Source: Nemopilema nomurai
Lineage: Eukaryota > Cnidaria > Scyphozoa > Rhizostomeae > Rhizostomatidae
Direction of reading: 5' to 3'
Assembly: GCA_003864495.1 (NCBI GenBank)
Contig: PEDN01001358.1
Span: forward strand, 372,001-436,000
Length of the DNA: 64,000 nt
Each line of letters opens with the position of its first letter. Position 1 is the stretch's first letter. The position numbers were made by a program, and so were the translations under genes. This document shows, piece by piece, positions 1 through 12,500 of the stretch. Below the pieces are notes generated by a model. It was not told the DNA's origin and ran no database searches. It was given only the letters and a program-made list of their open reading frames with translations.

Positions 1-535
1 ATATGGACAAGGAGCCTGTAAATGGGGCCCAACCCCACATGTGCGGAACCCCTTAAGGGGCAAGTGGTCCCTTAGTTACTTTGAACAATAAGCACTCTTT
101 CAAGAAAATAGGTCACAGTAGACAGCAATTTTTAGATTACAATGCCGCTTGATTCCGTTTGGCTTGGTTTGGAGTGTACCATGTAGAAGGTGGGAATTGT
201 TGGTTAATTAAGCATGAGTAATGATTTGTTGCCAAATGGGCCCCTCTTCTCTAGAAATTCTTCGTCCCTTTTTCTTGTACATTTATAATAATTAAACATG
301 CTTTCAAGTACTTTCTTATTGAAGTACACAGATAAAGAAAATCAGAAATGTATTGTCAACTAGAAAACAAACAGCAATGCGCAACATACATAACAATATT
401 AGTTTGGTAACACGAGAGATATCATGAAAGAAGATCTGTTTGCAGATTGTCTGGTTACAAACTAACTGCCCCCATATCAATGCCACCCATCACTACCTGG
501 CACCAACGGGGCCTCTGTTTCTATCGGGCTCTTAC
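1..535. other. Intron of the myosin gene running off the left edge
   Basis: Exon 16 of the myosin gene ends with a donor (GTAAGA on the minus strand) at 534-535. The next expected segment, the end of the motor converter, is not recognisable in 1-534, so this is read as the start of an intron that continues outside the window. Confidence 0.6.
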
Positions 536-3500
536 CTGCTTCTCGTCAAGCACCGGCTCGTGTTGTCGCTCACCACGTGGAAGTAGAATCTCGAACCTGC
601 GTCGAAATTCTCCGAACGGCATAAACTCAGGATAGCCTAGAACGAAGCAAATTCGAATCAAGATGACAAACTAGAACATGATTTCAAGGCAGGCATGATG
701 GGAAAACCAATGGGTTGCCATCGCAGAATTTCCATTGACGGGAATGTGAATCAATAGATACTCTGGGTATGGGATCATTATTCCGGAAGTAAAAGGCTCT
801 GGATTTGAAAGCAAATGATTTTTCTATTTTTACTAAAATAAAGCATCGTTCGATCAAACTTCTTGATTTATGGCTTTTCCCCTTCTACTTACCTTTTCCT
901 TAAAAGTGCTGACTCATTTAAGGTCTCATGTACTTTTACGATGGATAGGTGGACATAAAACTTTATATGTAGACTGGTGATTAAGCCAGGCAATTGCAAG
1001 ATAAATGCCTCAATGCCTTTCTCAATCAAAACCTACTTAAAATTTATCATAACCTTAAAGTCCTTAGCAACGCCCATTAAAAATAATTACACGCAGCGGC
1101 TCATTCTAAACTTAGCGTTTGCTTTTTAGATACTCTACCCGCACTTTTAGGCCACCTATTCGTAATCGCCCATTTCGATCATGACCCTTTCAAAGCAAAT
1201 CTGCATGCATACCAGCGAATGGTATTCTGCGGTCTTTTGTGATTACCGTCAACCCCACAGACTTTGGCTTCATAGGGCTCCTTGCAGTGTTCAGCTGTAT
1301 ATTAGCAAGAGAAACATGTCGATACCTGGACGGCTGAAGCCATAGCGAAGTCGATAGGCCAACTCGAGCCTGGTTTCCTGTTAAGGGCCTCAATGGCTGA
1401 GCAGACGAGCCTTTAGTTCCGTGCGAAGTATTCGCACTTCTATGACCTCTTACGTTTACCAGAAATTTGAAGCAATCCTCCTCTCCGAACACCCGAACAA
1501 AAGACGCAGATACTTCCCACTTCACAATACCGAAAGGACTAGCCAGTTCTCCGATGTAAAATGCAATGACACAAGTGGCGTGCGGAGAATATGGCAAAAT
1601 CAGGCAATCGTGGATTTGAGCGCGTCATAAGCAATAAGAAATCGTTTGAATTTGGTATAACAGGTTAGTGTGCAAATAACAGTATTCAGAGGTATAATGA
1701 ATGGTTGGCAAATATGAATAAACAATTGAACGCCATTCATTAAAATTTTAGGCCAACAAATCAATTTTGCTCTGTTTAGAGGGATTCTTTCGAGCGGTTG
1801 AAACCTGCCGTTCATCTAGCCGTTCATCCACAAATGGTGGGAAAATTTCCCCATGGGGTTGGAATGGGGTAGTATACAGTCAGCCCAATAATGTAATCGC
1901 AAATAAGACTGCTATCTGGCTGCAATGTAGATGCAATCAACATTTGACTTATTTTAGGGCCTAGCTGTCAAGTCTATTAAGAATTCGGGTGTTAATTAAA
2001 AAAGACCAGTTTGACCTGTTTAGCCAACAAAAATACGTTCGATTGAATAATACATTATAGATGTTGATACTTGTTAGCCAAATCGCCTTCCAAATGAGGT
2101 TTCAAGGTGTTTAGTGACGAGATTCGATTCTGAAACACTAAATCATGTGGCAGTGTCTGTATCATCGAAAACAAATTCCATCTCAAAATTGGAAGAATGC
2201 TTTTGAAGCTAGCACAGGCCCACGCCATGGCGCGGCAACTTATTTGCTACAAGCTCAAGATAAACCGTTTCTCCATAATACTGTGGTTTAAATGAAATGT
2301 GACCATTCTATACTTCAATGTGACCATCCCGTTCAAATCAATTGTTGTCGTCAGTTTCAGATTCCCGCTCTTTCAAGTCTACGGCTGTGCATGGCGTCAC
2401 TTTTGGCCTCGAATTGAGGTTCTTTCCTTTCCGAGGTCAAAAGGTTTATAGATTTTTTTGGGGCTCGTCCCATACTTAAATTCACTTAAATTCTAGCATT
2501 AAAATCCGCTAAAAAATAAAATTAAATACAGAGTAAGAAGATACCTTGGCGATGCATCCTGATGCCATGCAGAATCCGCGAACTCCTGAACTGTTTCCTC
2601 AACAGGGGCACATCAAGTACAGGGTTGGAAGATTTAAGCGCCGCGGGGCTCTTTGGAACGGAATCAGGGACCCCGGCGTTGACGTCAGGCAGAAAACAAT
2701 GCACGAAGCGGCAGTTGCTTCTTCGCAGCGTCTCGAGTAGTGAATCCTGCGGAGGTTTTTTTTTGGTGATCAGAGGCGGAAATAAAGGCGCAAGAATAAA
2801 CAACATAGAGCTGTTAATGCCTGAACTGACGTTTTGATGTTTTGAATACCAAAAAATGCCAGTATTTATCCATGAGCACAAAGCCAGTTTAAAGCACAAA
2901 GCCAGTTTTAAGTCTCAAGAAGCTCTGGCAAGGAAAAAGTTTTGACAAGTTTTGAAGTTTTCAAAATAAAAGAAATCTAAAGATTTCGAGACGACTCTTT
3001 TCTATAAATCTCCTACGACGGAGAGTTGCTATTTTCGATTCGCTCAACACATCCAAGCAAAGTTGTAGTACTCTGCCTCGTCTCCTTAATTGCCACCCAT
3101 TTTAGCTTTCCCAGTAGCTAAACAGATCTGAAAAGCCTCCACGATAAAAATGACGGAAAACATGATTTCTCACGACCTTTTCAAGATGTACAACTAATTG
3201 CCTACCATTTGCATTTTGAGCAGCATGCAAGCCGAGTTCTTCTTTATTGCCGGCAAAGTTGGACCGTGAGCACTCCTCTTCTTGACGCTTCGAGTTCGGT
3301 GGATTTCAACCTGCAGCACGCCAGATCGATGGCCTACGTACAGATCCGCCACGTGTGGCCTAAACATAAAGCAATCGATTGAACCAAGGGAGTCTGACAA
3401 GAACTCAACAAACAATTTCCGTAGTAATAAGCTGTGCATACTTCTTTACGACACATAGCAATCAGAATAACTACCACCCGAATGAATGACTGCTTGCACG

Positions 3501-6500
3501 TTGAATTTTACGAAAATCAGAAATTGCTTAAACATCCTATCGCACTGCCTCGTTATACTAGACTAACAAATACCATTGAGGTGCCAAACAGACATTAAAC
3601 TTAAACACGATAAAGAAGTCTTTTATCTATCATATGCATGCAAAATAATAGTGAAGTCTGTTTATAACAGTATTTGTGGAAATCAAACGCCAAATACAAT
3701 CAAAAAGGAAGATTGCCAAATCGTATGCCTTTCAATCAGAATACTGGCGATAGCTGAGAGAAGACCCGGGCAACAACTGACTTACTTCTTTGACTCTGCT
3801 AAGACCGTGTAAGCTACTTTTATGGTCGGGTGTTCCTTGATACGTTTGAGCCAACCACTGGTGCAGTATGTGACTTCAACAGTTTTCTGCAAGTGTGCCA
3901 ACTTGAACGTGTCAGTGTAATCTCCAGGTTTCACCATGGAATCATCTGTAGAGAACAGTCAAAACACTAGGATAGTCATCGTTCCGATTCATGAAATTGG
4001 AAATTTATCAAAACTTGGCCAGAATTCACAAAACGATCAACAGCAAACAGTGGAGCATTGGAGCAAAGTTTTGTGAGGTAGCCTGAATTAAATTCCTTAA
4101 CACAAATTTTCGCGAGTTGACAAATTTTTTGAAACGAGTTGTGTGAAAGAATGATGAACAGAGAAAATGAGCAGTTCTTTTTTTCTCTGGATGAAAAGAA
4201 GAGGAGTTGAAGGCATACCTGGTTTTTCATTAACCACCCAAATCTTATTTAAATTCACCATCTATCCTATAGCAAAGTATCATTCTACGCATAAATAAAT
4301 GCCTCAGAATCCAGTTTTGTGTCAATCGTGTCAATAGACTGATTATCCCTCATATGCACTAAACAAAGATCCCAAGCTCCCAGAAATAGTTTCCCGGTTT
4401 CGAAAATCTAAAGCATTCTTTACTTCATAAAGCAGCAGCAATCTCTTCACTCAACTTGCGAAGAATCGTACAGTAGGATTTCATGTTTACCTCCAGAGAT
4501 TCCGTGTTCCAACATGATTTTTTCTACCAGACCGATCTCGCTGGCACTTGATTTCATTGCTTCGTCTTCAAGGATCCAGAATATGCCCCGTGGGTCACTC
4601 TTCTGCGAGAAGGTACTTCTGCGATCCTGAACGCGGGAAACAAGGACTGTTACATTCGTTTAAATGCCTCGCGAAATCTGCTAGGATACAGTTGAATATA
4701 AAATATGACGATACATGATAGATTGGATGCATGATGGAGGCTCGACTTGGGATGAGGGCTTCATTAGATAGGGTTTACAGAGGATCAATACTCCCATGGA
4801 ACGCCTTGGATTGCCTTGCAACATACTCAAGCGAAGCAAAAAAGATTAACATTTCAATTAAAAAACAACGAACCAACGACAAAGCTTATCAGAAGTAAGG
4901 GTTCAAAGGCCTAGAACGTGCAATTTGAAAACCAACAATAGTCATGCTTTGCAATTTCTAAACTACAAGAAAGATCATGGCTTGGCTTTTCTTGGTCGTA
5001 GCAATCATGATGATAAACAAATAAGGAACTGACAGACGACTCACCGCATTCAGTTTATCAAGGGTTGCTATGGCAGCATTTGGAGGCACCATTTCCTCGA
5101 TTTCGAAATTGCAGTCTATGTTTTCCTACACAAAAATCATTATCACTTATATAAAAATAATTCTGACAATTTAGGTAATAAAAAGCTCAAAACAGAAGCA
5201 TAAACATTACATTTCAGTATGTTGTGATTACGAAATTTTGTGTTCTAAGCAACAGAGCTGCAAAAAATGTTTTCCTTTCTGTGAACCTGGGAAATAGGAC
5301 AACAATATTTTGTTAGGTAAATCTATTACTTACAATAGTTCTACCGGTAGTACGCATAAATTTTTTGAACGGCTATTAATTGATTGGGTCTGGAGGAAGC
5401 TTCCAATAAAATATTGTTTTTTAGATTTTTCTTATTGTTGGCAAAAATGAACAATGCAAAAAATAAACAAAACATAGCACAGTTGTACTCTATCAAGCGT
5501 TGCTAAAAATATTTTGCTAAGCCAAACAAATTTTTGGGAATCAAGTTCCCGGGTTCCAACACTTTCAGCAGCTCTGCTTGGCAGTGAAGTTGTGGGCTAG
5601 GCCCATCGTCTTACCCTGTTGTATCGGTCCAGCTGGTTTGTAAATGTTGCAAAATGCAAAAACCAGTGAAGCTTCTCGCACGCGTAGTTATAGCACAGGT
5701 CTTCGAAGCTTGCACCGTTGCCTTTCGGGTGCACGGAGATCGGATCTTGGAACCCTGGAGAATCTAGTATTTGCAGGGTCGTGTTGACTTTCGTTGTTGT
5801 CGAAGTGGCCCTGAAATTGAGAGAAACTAAAATTTCAATTCTGGACCTTGGCGTAAAAAATAGCATTAAACAGCTCCATCGGGTGTAGACTCTTTATCAT
5901 ATCCTCCGTCTAAGTTCAGTTCCGTTTCATCAAGGCAATACCGAAAGAGGTGCAAAACTTTATATCTTACACATAAAAAGCAAAATATCGGGATTCCAAT
6001 ACAAAATTGCTGATATTGAGAATCGGCGCTTCAACCTGTTCTACAAAACCCGTGAGAATTTGGAAGAAAAGAAAACAAAATACTGCTAGTGGGTACTCTT
6101 ATGACTGTATGACCGTAATGTCTTCCTGATTCTGATTGAGTGTAGACTACTTATCATATCTAAGTTTAGCTCAAATTCCATCAAGGCAGTAGCAAAAGGG
6201 GTGCACAGCTTGATATCTTACACATCACAAGGAAAATATCAGGGGTTCCACTTAAAAACAATGTTGATATCTTGTTGTTCTACAAAACCTGTGAGATTCT
6301 GTAAAGAAAAGAAAACAAAGTGCTGCTAGTGGATCCCCTTATAAATTCCACCAAGGTGTAGCCAGGTGATTTGACCAAAACGGAATTGAAGCTTATGGAA
6401 GCTGGGACACGTAAATACAATACTGTTAACACAATAGGTGCGCATATAGAAGCCTTGCCTGTTAATAAGACGAACAAGAGCGGAGAATGTCTCAACGTAG

Positions 6501-9500
6501 AGCCCCATAACAAAGCCATCGAGAGCATCCTGGTATGAGCTCCCTTCAGCATCAGCACTGTGCTCCATGCTTGCAGCCGAGTCGCTCCTGCCTCTGTCTG
6601 GCGATGGCCTCGCTTTGGGTAGCGATGAAGGTGAGAAGATTATTCTTGACAGCTCTGCGTCGGTCGTGCCTAGGATGCTAGCAGCCTTCTGTGCAGATGC
6701 GGGCTTGGCGAAAGAAGGCATACCCGAAGCATTACCTGAGAAGGCAAAAAGGAGCCTTTACTTGAAGAAACGCTTGGGGTAAGATGACATACATGAAGCA
6801 TTACCTGAGGAAGAAGAAAGGAGCCTTTAATTGAAGAAAAGCTTAGGGAAAAATGACATACATGAAGCATTACCTGAGAAGGCAAAAAGGAGCCTTTACT
6901 TGAAGAAAAGCTTAGGGAAAGATGACATACATGAAGAATTACCCGAGAAAGCAAAAAGGAGCCCTTGAAGAAAAGCTTAGGGAAATATGACATACATGAA
7001 GCATTATCTGAGAAGGCAAAAAGGAGCTTTTTACTTTAAGAGAACCTTGGCTAGTAGAAGAGGTGTAGAAATCTGTGATTAGCAGCAGAGAAGAGGAAAA
7101 AGAGACAGAGAAGTAATAATGAAGTAAGTAAGTAACAAGGAAGTAACAATGAAGTATCAAAGAAGTAGCAAGGAAGCATCAAAGAAGTAGCAAGGAAGCA
7201 TCAAAGAAGTAGCAAGGAAGCATCAAAGAAGTAGCAAGGAAGCATCAAAGAAGTAGCAAGGAAGCATCAAAGAAATCACAAGGAAGCATCAAAGAAGTAT
7301 CAAAGAAGTAGCAAGGAAGCATCAAAGAAGTAGCAAGGAAGCATCAAAGAAATCACAAGGAAGCATCAAAGAAATCACAAGGAAGCATCAAAGAAGTATC
7401 AAAGAAGTAGCAAGGAAGCATCAAAGAAGTATCAAAGAAGTAGCAAGGAAGCATCAAAGAAGTAGCAAGGAAGCATCAAAGAAGTAGCAAGGAAGCATCA
7501 AAGAAGTATCAAAGAAGTAGCAAGGAAGCATCAAAGAAGTAGCAAGGAAGCATCAAAGAAATCACAAGGAAGCATCAAAGAAATCACAAGGAAGCATCAA
7601 AGAAGTAGCAAGGAAGCATCAAAGAAATCACAAGGAAGCATCAAAGAAATCACAAGGAAGCATCAAAGAAGTATCAAAGAAGTAGCAAGGAAGCATCAAA
7701 GAAGTATCAAAGAAGTAGCAAGGAAGCATCAAAGAAGTAGCAAGGAAGCATCAAAGAAGTAGCAAGGAAGCATCAAAGAAGTAGCAAGGAAGCATCAAAG
7801 AAGTATCAAAGAAGTAGCAAGGAAGCATCAAAGAAGTAGCAAGGAAGCATCAAAGAAATCACAAGGAAGCATCAAAGAAATCACAAGGAAGCATCAAAGA
7901 AGTAGCAAGGAAGCATCAAAGAAATCACAAGGAAGCATCAAAGAAATCACAAGGAAGCATCAAAGAAGTATCAAAGAAGTAGCAAGGAAGCATCAAAGAA
8001 GTATCAAAGAAGTAGCAAGGAAGCATCAAAGAAGTAGCAAGGAAGCATCAAAGAAGTAGCAAGGAAGCATCAAAGAAGTAGCAAGGAAATAGCAATTTGC
8101 AAATTATTGAGTAACTAGCTAACAAAGCAAGCCCATCTTTCAAGGAGACATCTGAAATTTTTTGTGCGAGTTGTGGACACTTTGAACAGCAAAAGTCTGC
8201 TAATCAAATAACTGTTCTAATTGGGTATTGCACTAAGAAAGCACACGTGGAGAAGACTGAAGAGAAGCAGGTGCATCATTCGAACTGGGAAAATGAAAGT
8301 ATCGATGATCGAAACGAAAAGCAAAGAGACAAAGGGCCCAATAGTCACGCAAGATATCGAGATGGCTAGATTGAGAAGATTCGACAAGGTCAACATTAAG
8401 AATCAGAAGAAATACCGGCTGAGACTCCCGCGGCTCCAAGGTGGAAAATCGCGGCAACCGGAGCCCACAGCCCTCTGGCCTCATCCGTCGAAATGTCCAA
8501 TGCCTCCAAAGCAAACTGTAACTGCATCCAGCGGTCGGCGCACTGCGACTGGCCACTACCCTAGGAAACCGCAGGCAATGCCCGTTATGGTTATTTATAA
8601 AATATATGACATGACAAATACATGAAATATTACTTATCTTTCTGTTTCTCAGAAAGGTTTGAAAAATGAAAGGCAAAGCTTGAAAAGAGAAAGTATTTCA
8701 AGCCACTTTTCATGAAAGATTTTAGAAGCTGCACTTTCAAAATTTAGGTACATACTCTTGATATTTTTTATGTACTCTACCTAGGATATTTCCATTCATC
8801 GTCTACTCTCAGTATAACTTTGAGTAACAAATGTAAAAAAAAGCTGAAAAATCGCAAATTCCACTAATGTAAATCTCTCCTAGTCATCACAGAGCTATTC
8901 GGTGTATTTCAGATGTCAACACTCTGTAAACTTACCAATGCAGTGATATCGATATAACAATTCTCATCTTTTGAATTTGGGTCAAGATACAGCTCTTTTC
9001 TGTTGACAGTAAAGCAAACGATTATAAAATTATAAAAATTGGATCAAGAGTTCTAAATTCCTATGCACGATTAACCAAGAACTGATCTTGCTATGCACTT
9101 GTGAAAATCGGCCTGCTTTCATTACCAACAAATCAGGTTTGCCTAATCCCCTTAAAGCCCCCATCCAGTCAAACACCGTAGAGGGAATCTAGTTCAAAAA
9201 TTTAGCGATTACGAATTAAGAGTAATGATTGAAGGAGCTGAACTGTTTGATTCGTGCCGAAAGAATGCAATTCGCTGTCTTCAGAGCAATCAATGGTTGG
9301 AAATCTGATAAGGCTCTTCTGAATGAGAACGTAGCAACACATCACGACAACTGTCGAGTGAGTATTTGCACTGATAACCAAACACTTGACCAAGCTTAGC
9401 AAGGTGAATGACTAGCATTCTTTAGTTGTATACACGCAGGATACTAACAGAGTACTGTTTAAGAAGCGTGCAGTGTCGCTGGGAGAGCACACAAGCAATT

Positions 9501-12500
9501 CCAGTTGGCCTCCCGCATCATCATTAGAAAACAACGCTTATTATAAGCCTTGAAATTACAGTAATGAAATTAAGATACGTTTATTTGTGGTGGTTGTGTT
9601 GTGCTATAGCAACGACTATCACGCAAGCAGGACGGTTAAGGAATTTGTCGACTCAGAAGGTAGCGTTTGCCTGAAATGTTCCATTTCCCAAGGAAAAGAA
9701 TGCTAACCAGTGGGTTGAAAACGCCCGTTATACAAAAAGCCCCTGCAATTAAAACCCAATTTAGATAGACTTAAAAAGATCGTCCTTGTTAACACCTCAA
9801 CTTGTTTATGAGAATGACTGAACATGGTCTCGTTTAACTACTGTTAATTTGTTTGTGGTTATTTAATCATTTGTTGCTAGCGGTAAGGAAAATGCTTTCT
9901 TATCTCTTAAACGGTTACCGTCGTTGCTTTCTTGTCTAACAAGAATAACTCCTGCTCTAAATTTTGATTCCCAGAACGAAAAAGTCAGTTTCTTCAAAAA
10001 TTACCTCAATTTTTCATCACATCCAATGATCAAATCGTAGAATATCTTGAACGAAGATTCTCCAATCGGGCGTCTTGCAATTCTTGTTTTTTCGAGTAGA
10101 TATGTCTGAAAAAGATAAAATGACCAAACCTTTGCAATTATCAGAAAAGCAGGTTCTATGCGTCAAATTTCCCGAGTGCAAGACCGGAACGCTTCTGTTG
10201 ACAAACAAGACCACACGAAATTATCTGAAGACTTACGTTTAAGAGAACAGTCAGCTTTGTGTCTTCCACTGGACATATCATTAATCCTACATCTACATGC
10301 TTTTTTATAAGGAACTACTTCATAAGGAACCTACATGTAGAAGACCGAAATATTTAACGAACTTATACTACTAAAAACGAAATCCCTAAGGAACTTTTCG
10401 ATTTGAAAATTTTTTATAACTGCAAGCATCAAGAACTAAAAAGCCGGTTCCATTCATTTGCAGCCAAATCTCGCATAGATTGTTTGCTATTCGTGTGTCA
10501 AGTGCTTCGTCGAGTAGTTTCCGCATATGCTGTGCTGTCGGATGATATTAATGGAATAGGCATGATACTTATGTATTTATGTATTCACCTATGTATTTAT
10601 AACTTCGTTCCTAGCTTTTTTGTGTTTTTGCTCCCGTGTTCTAGCAACAAGTAAAGGTTAAATTCAAAATATTTCTGTTTTTCCTGTTTCTGTTCTATTT
10701 TTATGGCATTTGATGTGCAGTGAAAATTAAGGAAATTTTTGGTATTAAGATCTGATGATTTGAGGTCTACGAATAAGGAACTTTTGGAACTAGGCCTTGA
10801 GGTAGGTTCCTCATAAAAAAGCGTGTAATCCTAGAACTTCATTGGTTTCAGCATACTTAAAAAGTCACCTGGTCATCACATTGAGCGTGAAATACTGTTC
10901 TATATACAACAAGTTGCTTTAACTAATTGCACATTTCAAGCATCCACGATTTGAATGTTAATGAAAATCCTTTTCTACTTCATTCACTTTCGAATATCAC
11001 CGACGGGCACATATCGTTATCATCTTAACTGTGAATGCTTTTAGAATGACTAACACCCCTTTTCTTTTGTCCTATTACGGCAAAACGTGGTCCGTTTAAA
11101 ACAGAATAGGCCCAAAAAAGTAATGTCCAAAAATCGTTCTTCCCTCTTTAGGCCTTACTTTTTCTTGAAGCAACGAGCATTTTCCTGGTAGTGACACAAT
11201 GCTACCGATTTCTTCTTTAAATTGATGACAACTATTAGCTTATTCATAACACTCAGTAAAGCGCAAACCTGGAAATTAGCACCAATCAGCAAATCAGCCA
11301 TGTCATACTCCAGAGTGACCTTCAGCGAGTACCTCGAAGCAGTGTTACAAAGGTATGTTTTGGCGCTTCCAAACGAGTCGAGAAGACACAAGGCAGCCTC
11401 GATCTTTTGCGCTGCAAAAAGAATGCTTCTTCGTCATGAAGGAAAGAAACGTATTCTTTGCGATGGAAACAGATGTTTAAAAGTCGCAAATTATCAAACA
11501 TTGGCTGTCAGTATGTGCTGCGTTTTGAGACTACGGTTTCAAAGAATGCAACGTACAGTTCACGTTGCTATGAATCGATGACGTCACGTTGGCATAGTAA
11601 TGAAGAAGGTGCTTTAGGTTGGTGGTCTTTCCAGAACCGCTCCTCCCCAGCAGTATGATTGACTGGTCCATGCGCATTGCCTGCATGTTGCGGTAGGAGG
11701 TCTGCGCCATGGCGTAAATGTGCGGCGGCATGTCCTCTTGCTTGCATCCGCGAAACATGTCGATGACCTTTGGAAACAAATATAATCCATTAACGCCCGA
11801 TTTATAAAACCGCACCAATGAATTAGAGTTTGCACTGACATTAATGATGTCATCAGCAATGAACGCTAAATCAGGCTCACTTTTGCTTCTCAAAAAACAA
11901 TCATCTTCAAAGATGCTTTTCAAATCACAGAATCGCTACTGGAGTATAAATTGGGGCCTAGATTGGCATCAGATAGAAGTCCAGACAGAAGCCTGACATT
12001 GTGAAAAAGATTTGTGAAGAAGAAGGAAAAAGTCAGATTGAAGCTAAACAAATGTTAGTGTATTTTGATAACTCTTATAAGTAGGACGCTTTCCTATAGG
12101 CTACCATCTTCCCGGGTGCATGTGTCTACTTATTTCTAGCAATTGAGCCAGACCAAAGCGACCAACCTTCTCATTGTAAATGCCCAACTCCTCTCTCGGA
12201 TTCACTACGAGTAGATTCGGGCCACCGTACGTGTGGATAAGATTGCTACCGTAGCGTTGACGCAAAGTGTGCAGGCAGGCAGCCTCGTTCAGATGGCGAA
12301 GCGAGGCTAGGTCTTCAGCACGGTCATACTGAGGTGGATTGGCCTGAAAGCAAAACATTCGCTGATTAGAGTATGGAGATAATACAGCACGAGCGAATCG
12401 TTCTGTTAAGGTCCTGCTTGTAATATGCAAACCCTGTCATCAGTCAGTCCTAAATGCAATCAGCCAATCGACTGTACCACAGCCAAACATCAAGGGGCGG

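Noticed and set aside
1190..1597. 135-codon minus-strand frame within the myosin gene
   Set aside because: Exons 15 and 16 join directly in phase across it and the product matches nothing in the myosin family.
7159..8093. Regular repeats that might suggest a CRISPR array
   Set aside because: Units follow one another without unique spacers, in an intron of an animal gene; it is a minisatellite.
8221..8676. Long open frames on both strands
   Set aside because: Real coding here is the 145-bp myosin exon 8416-8560 in another minus-strand frame.
9202..9402. Candidate myosin exon (acceptor at about 9323, frame [10 protein letters not shown])
   Set aside because: Wrong phase for exon 6 and no family match; the exon at 8936-8999 fits both.
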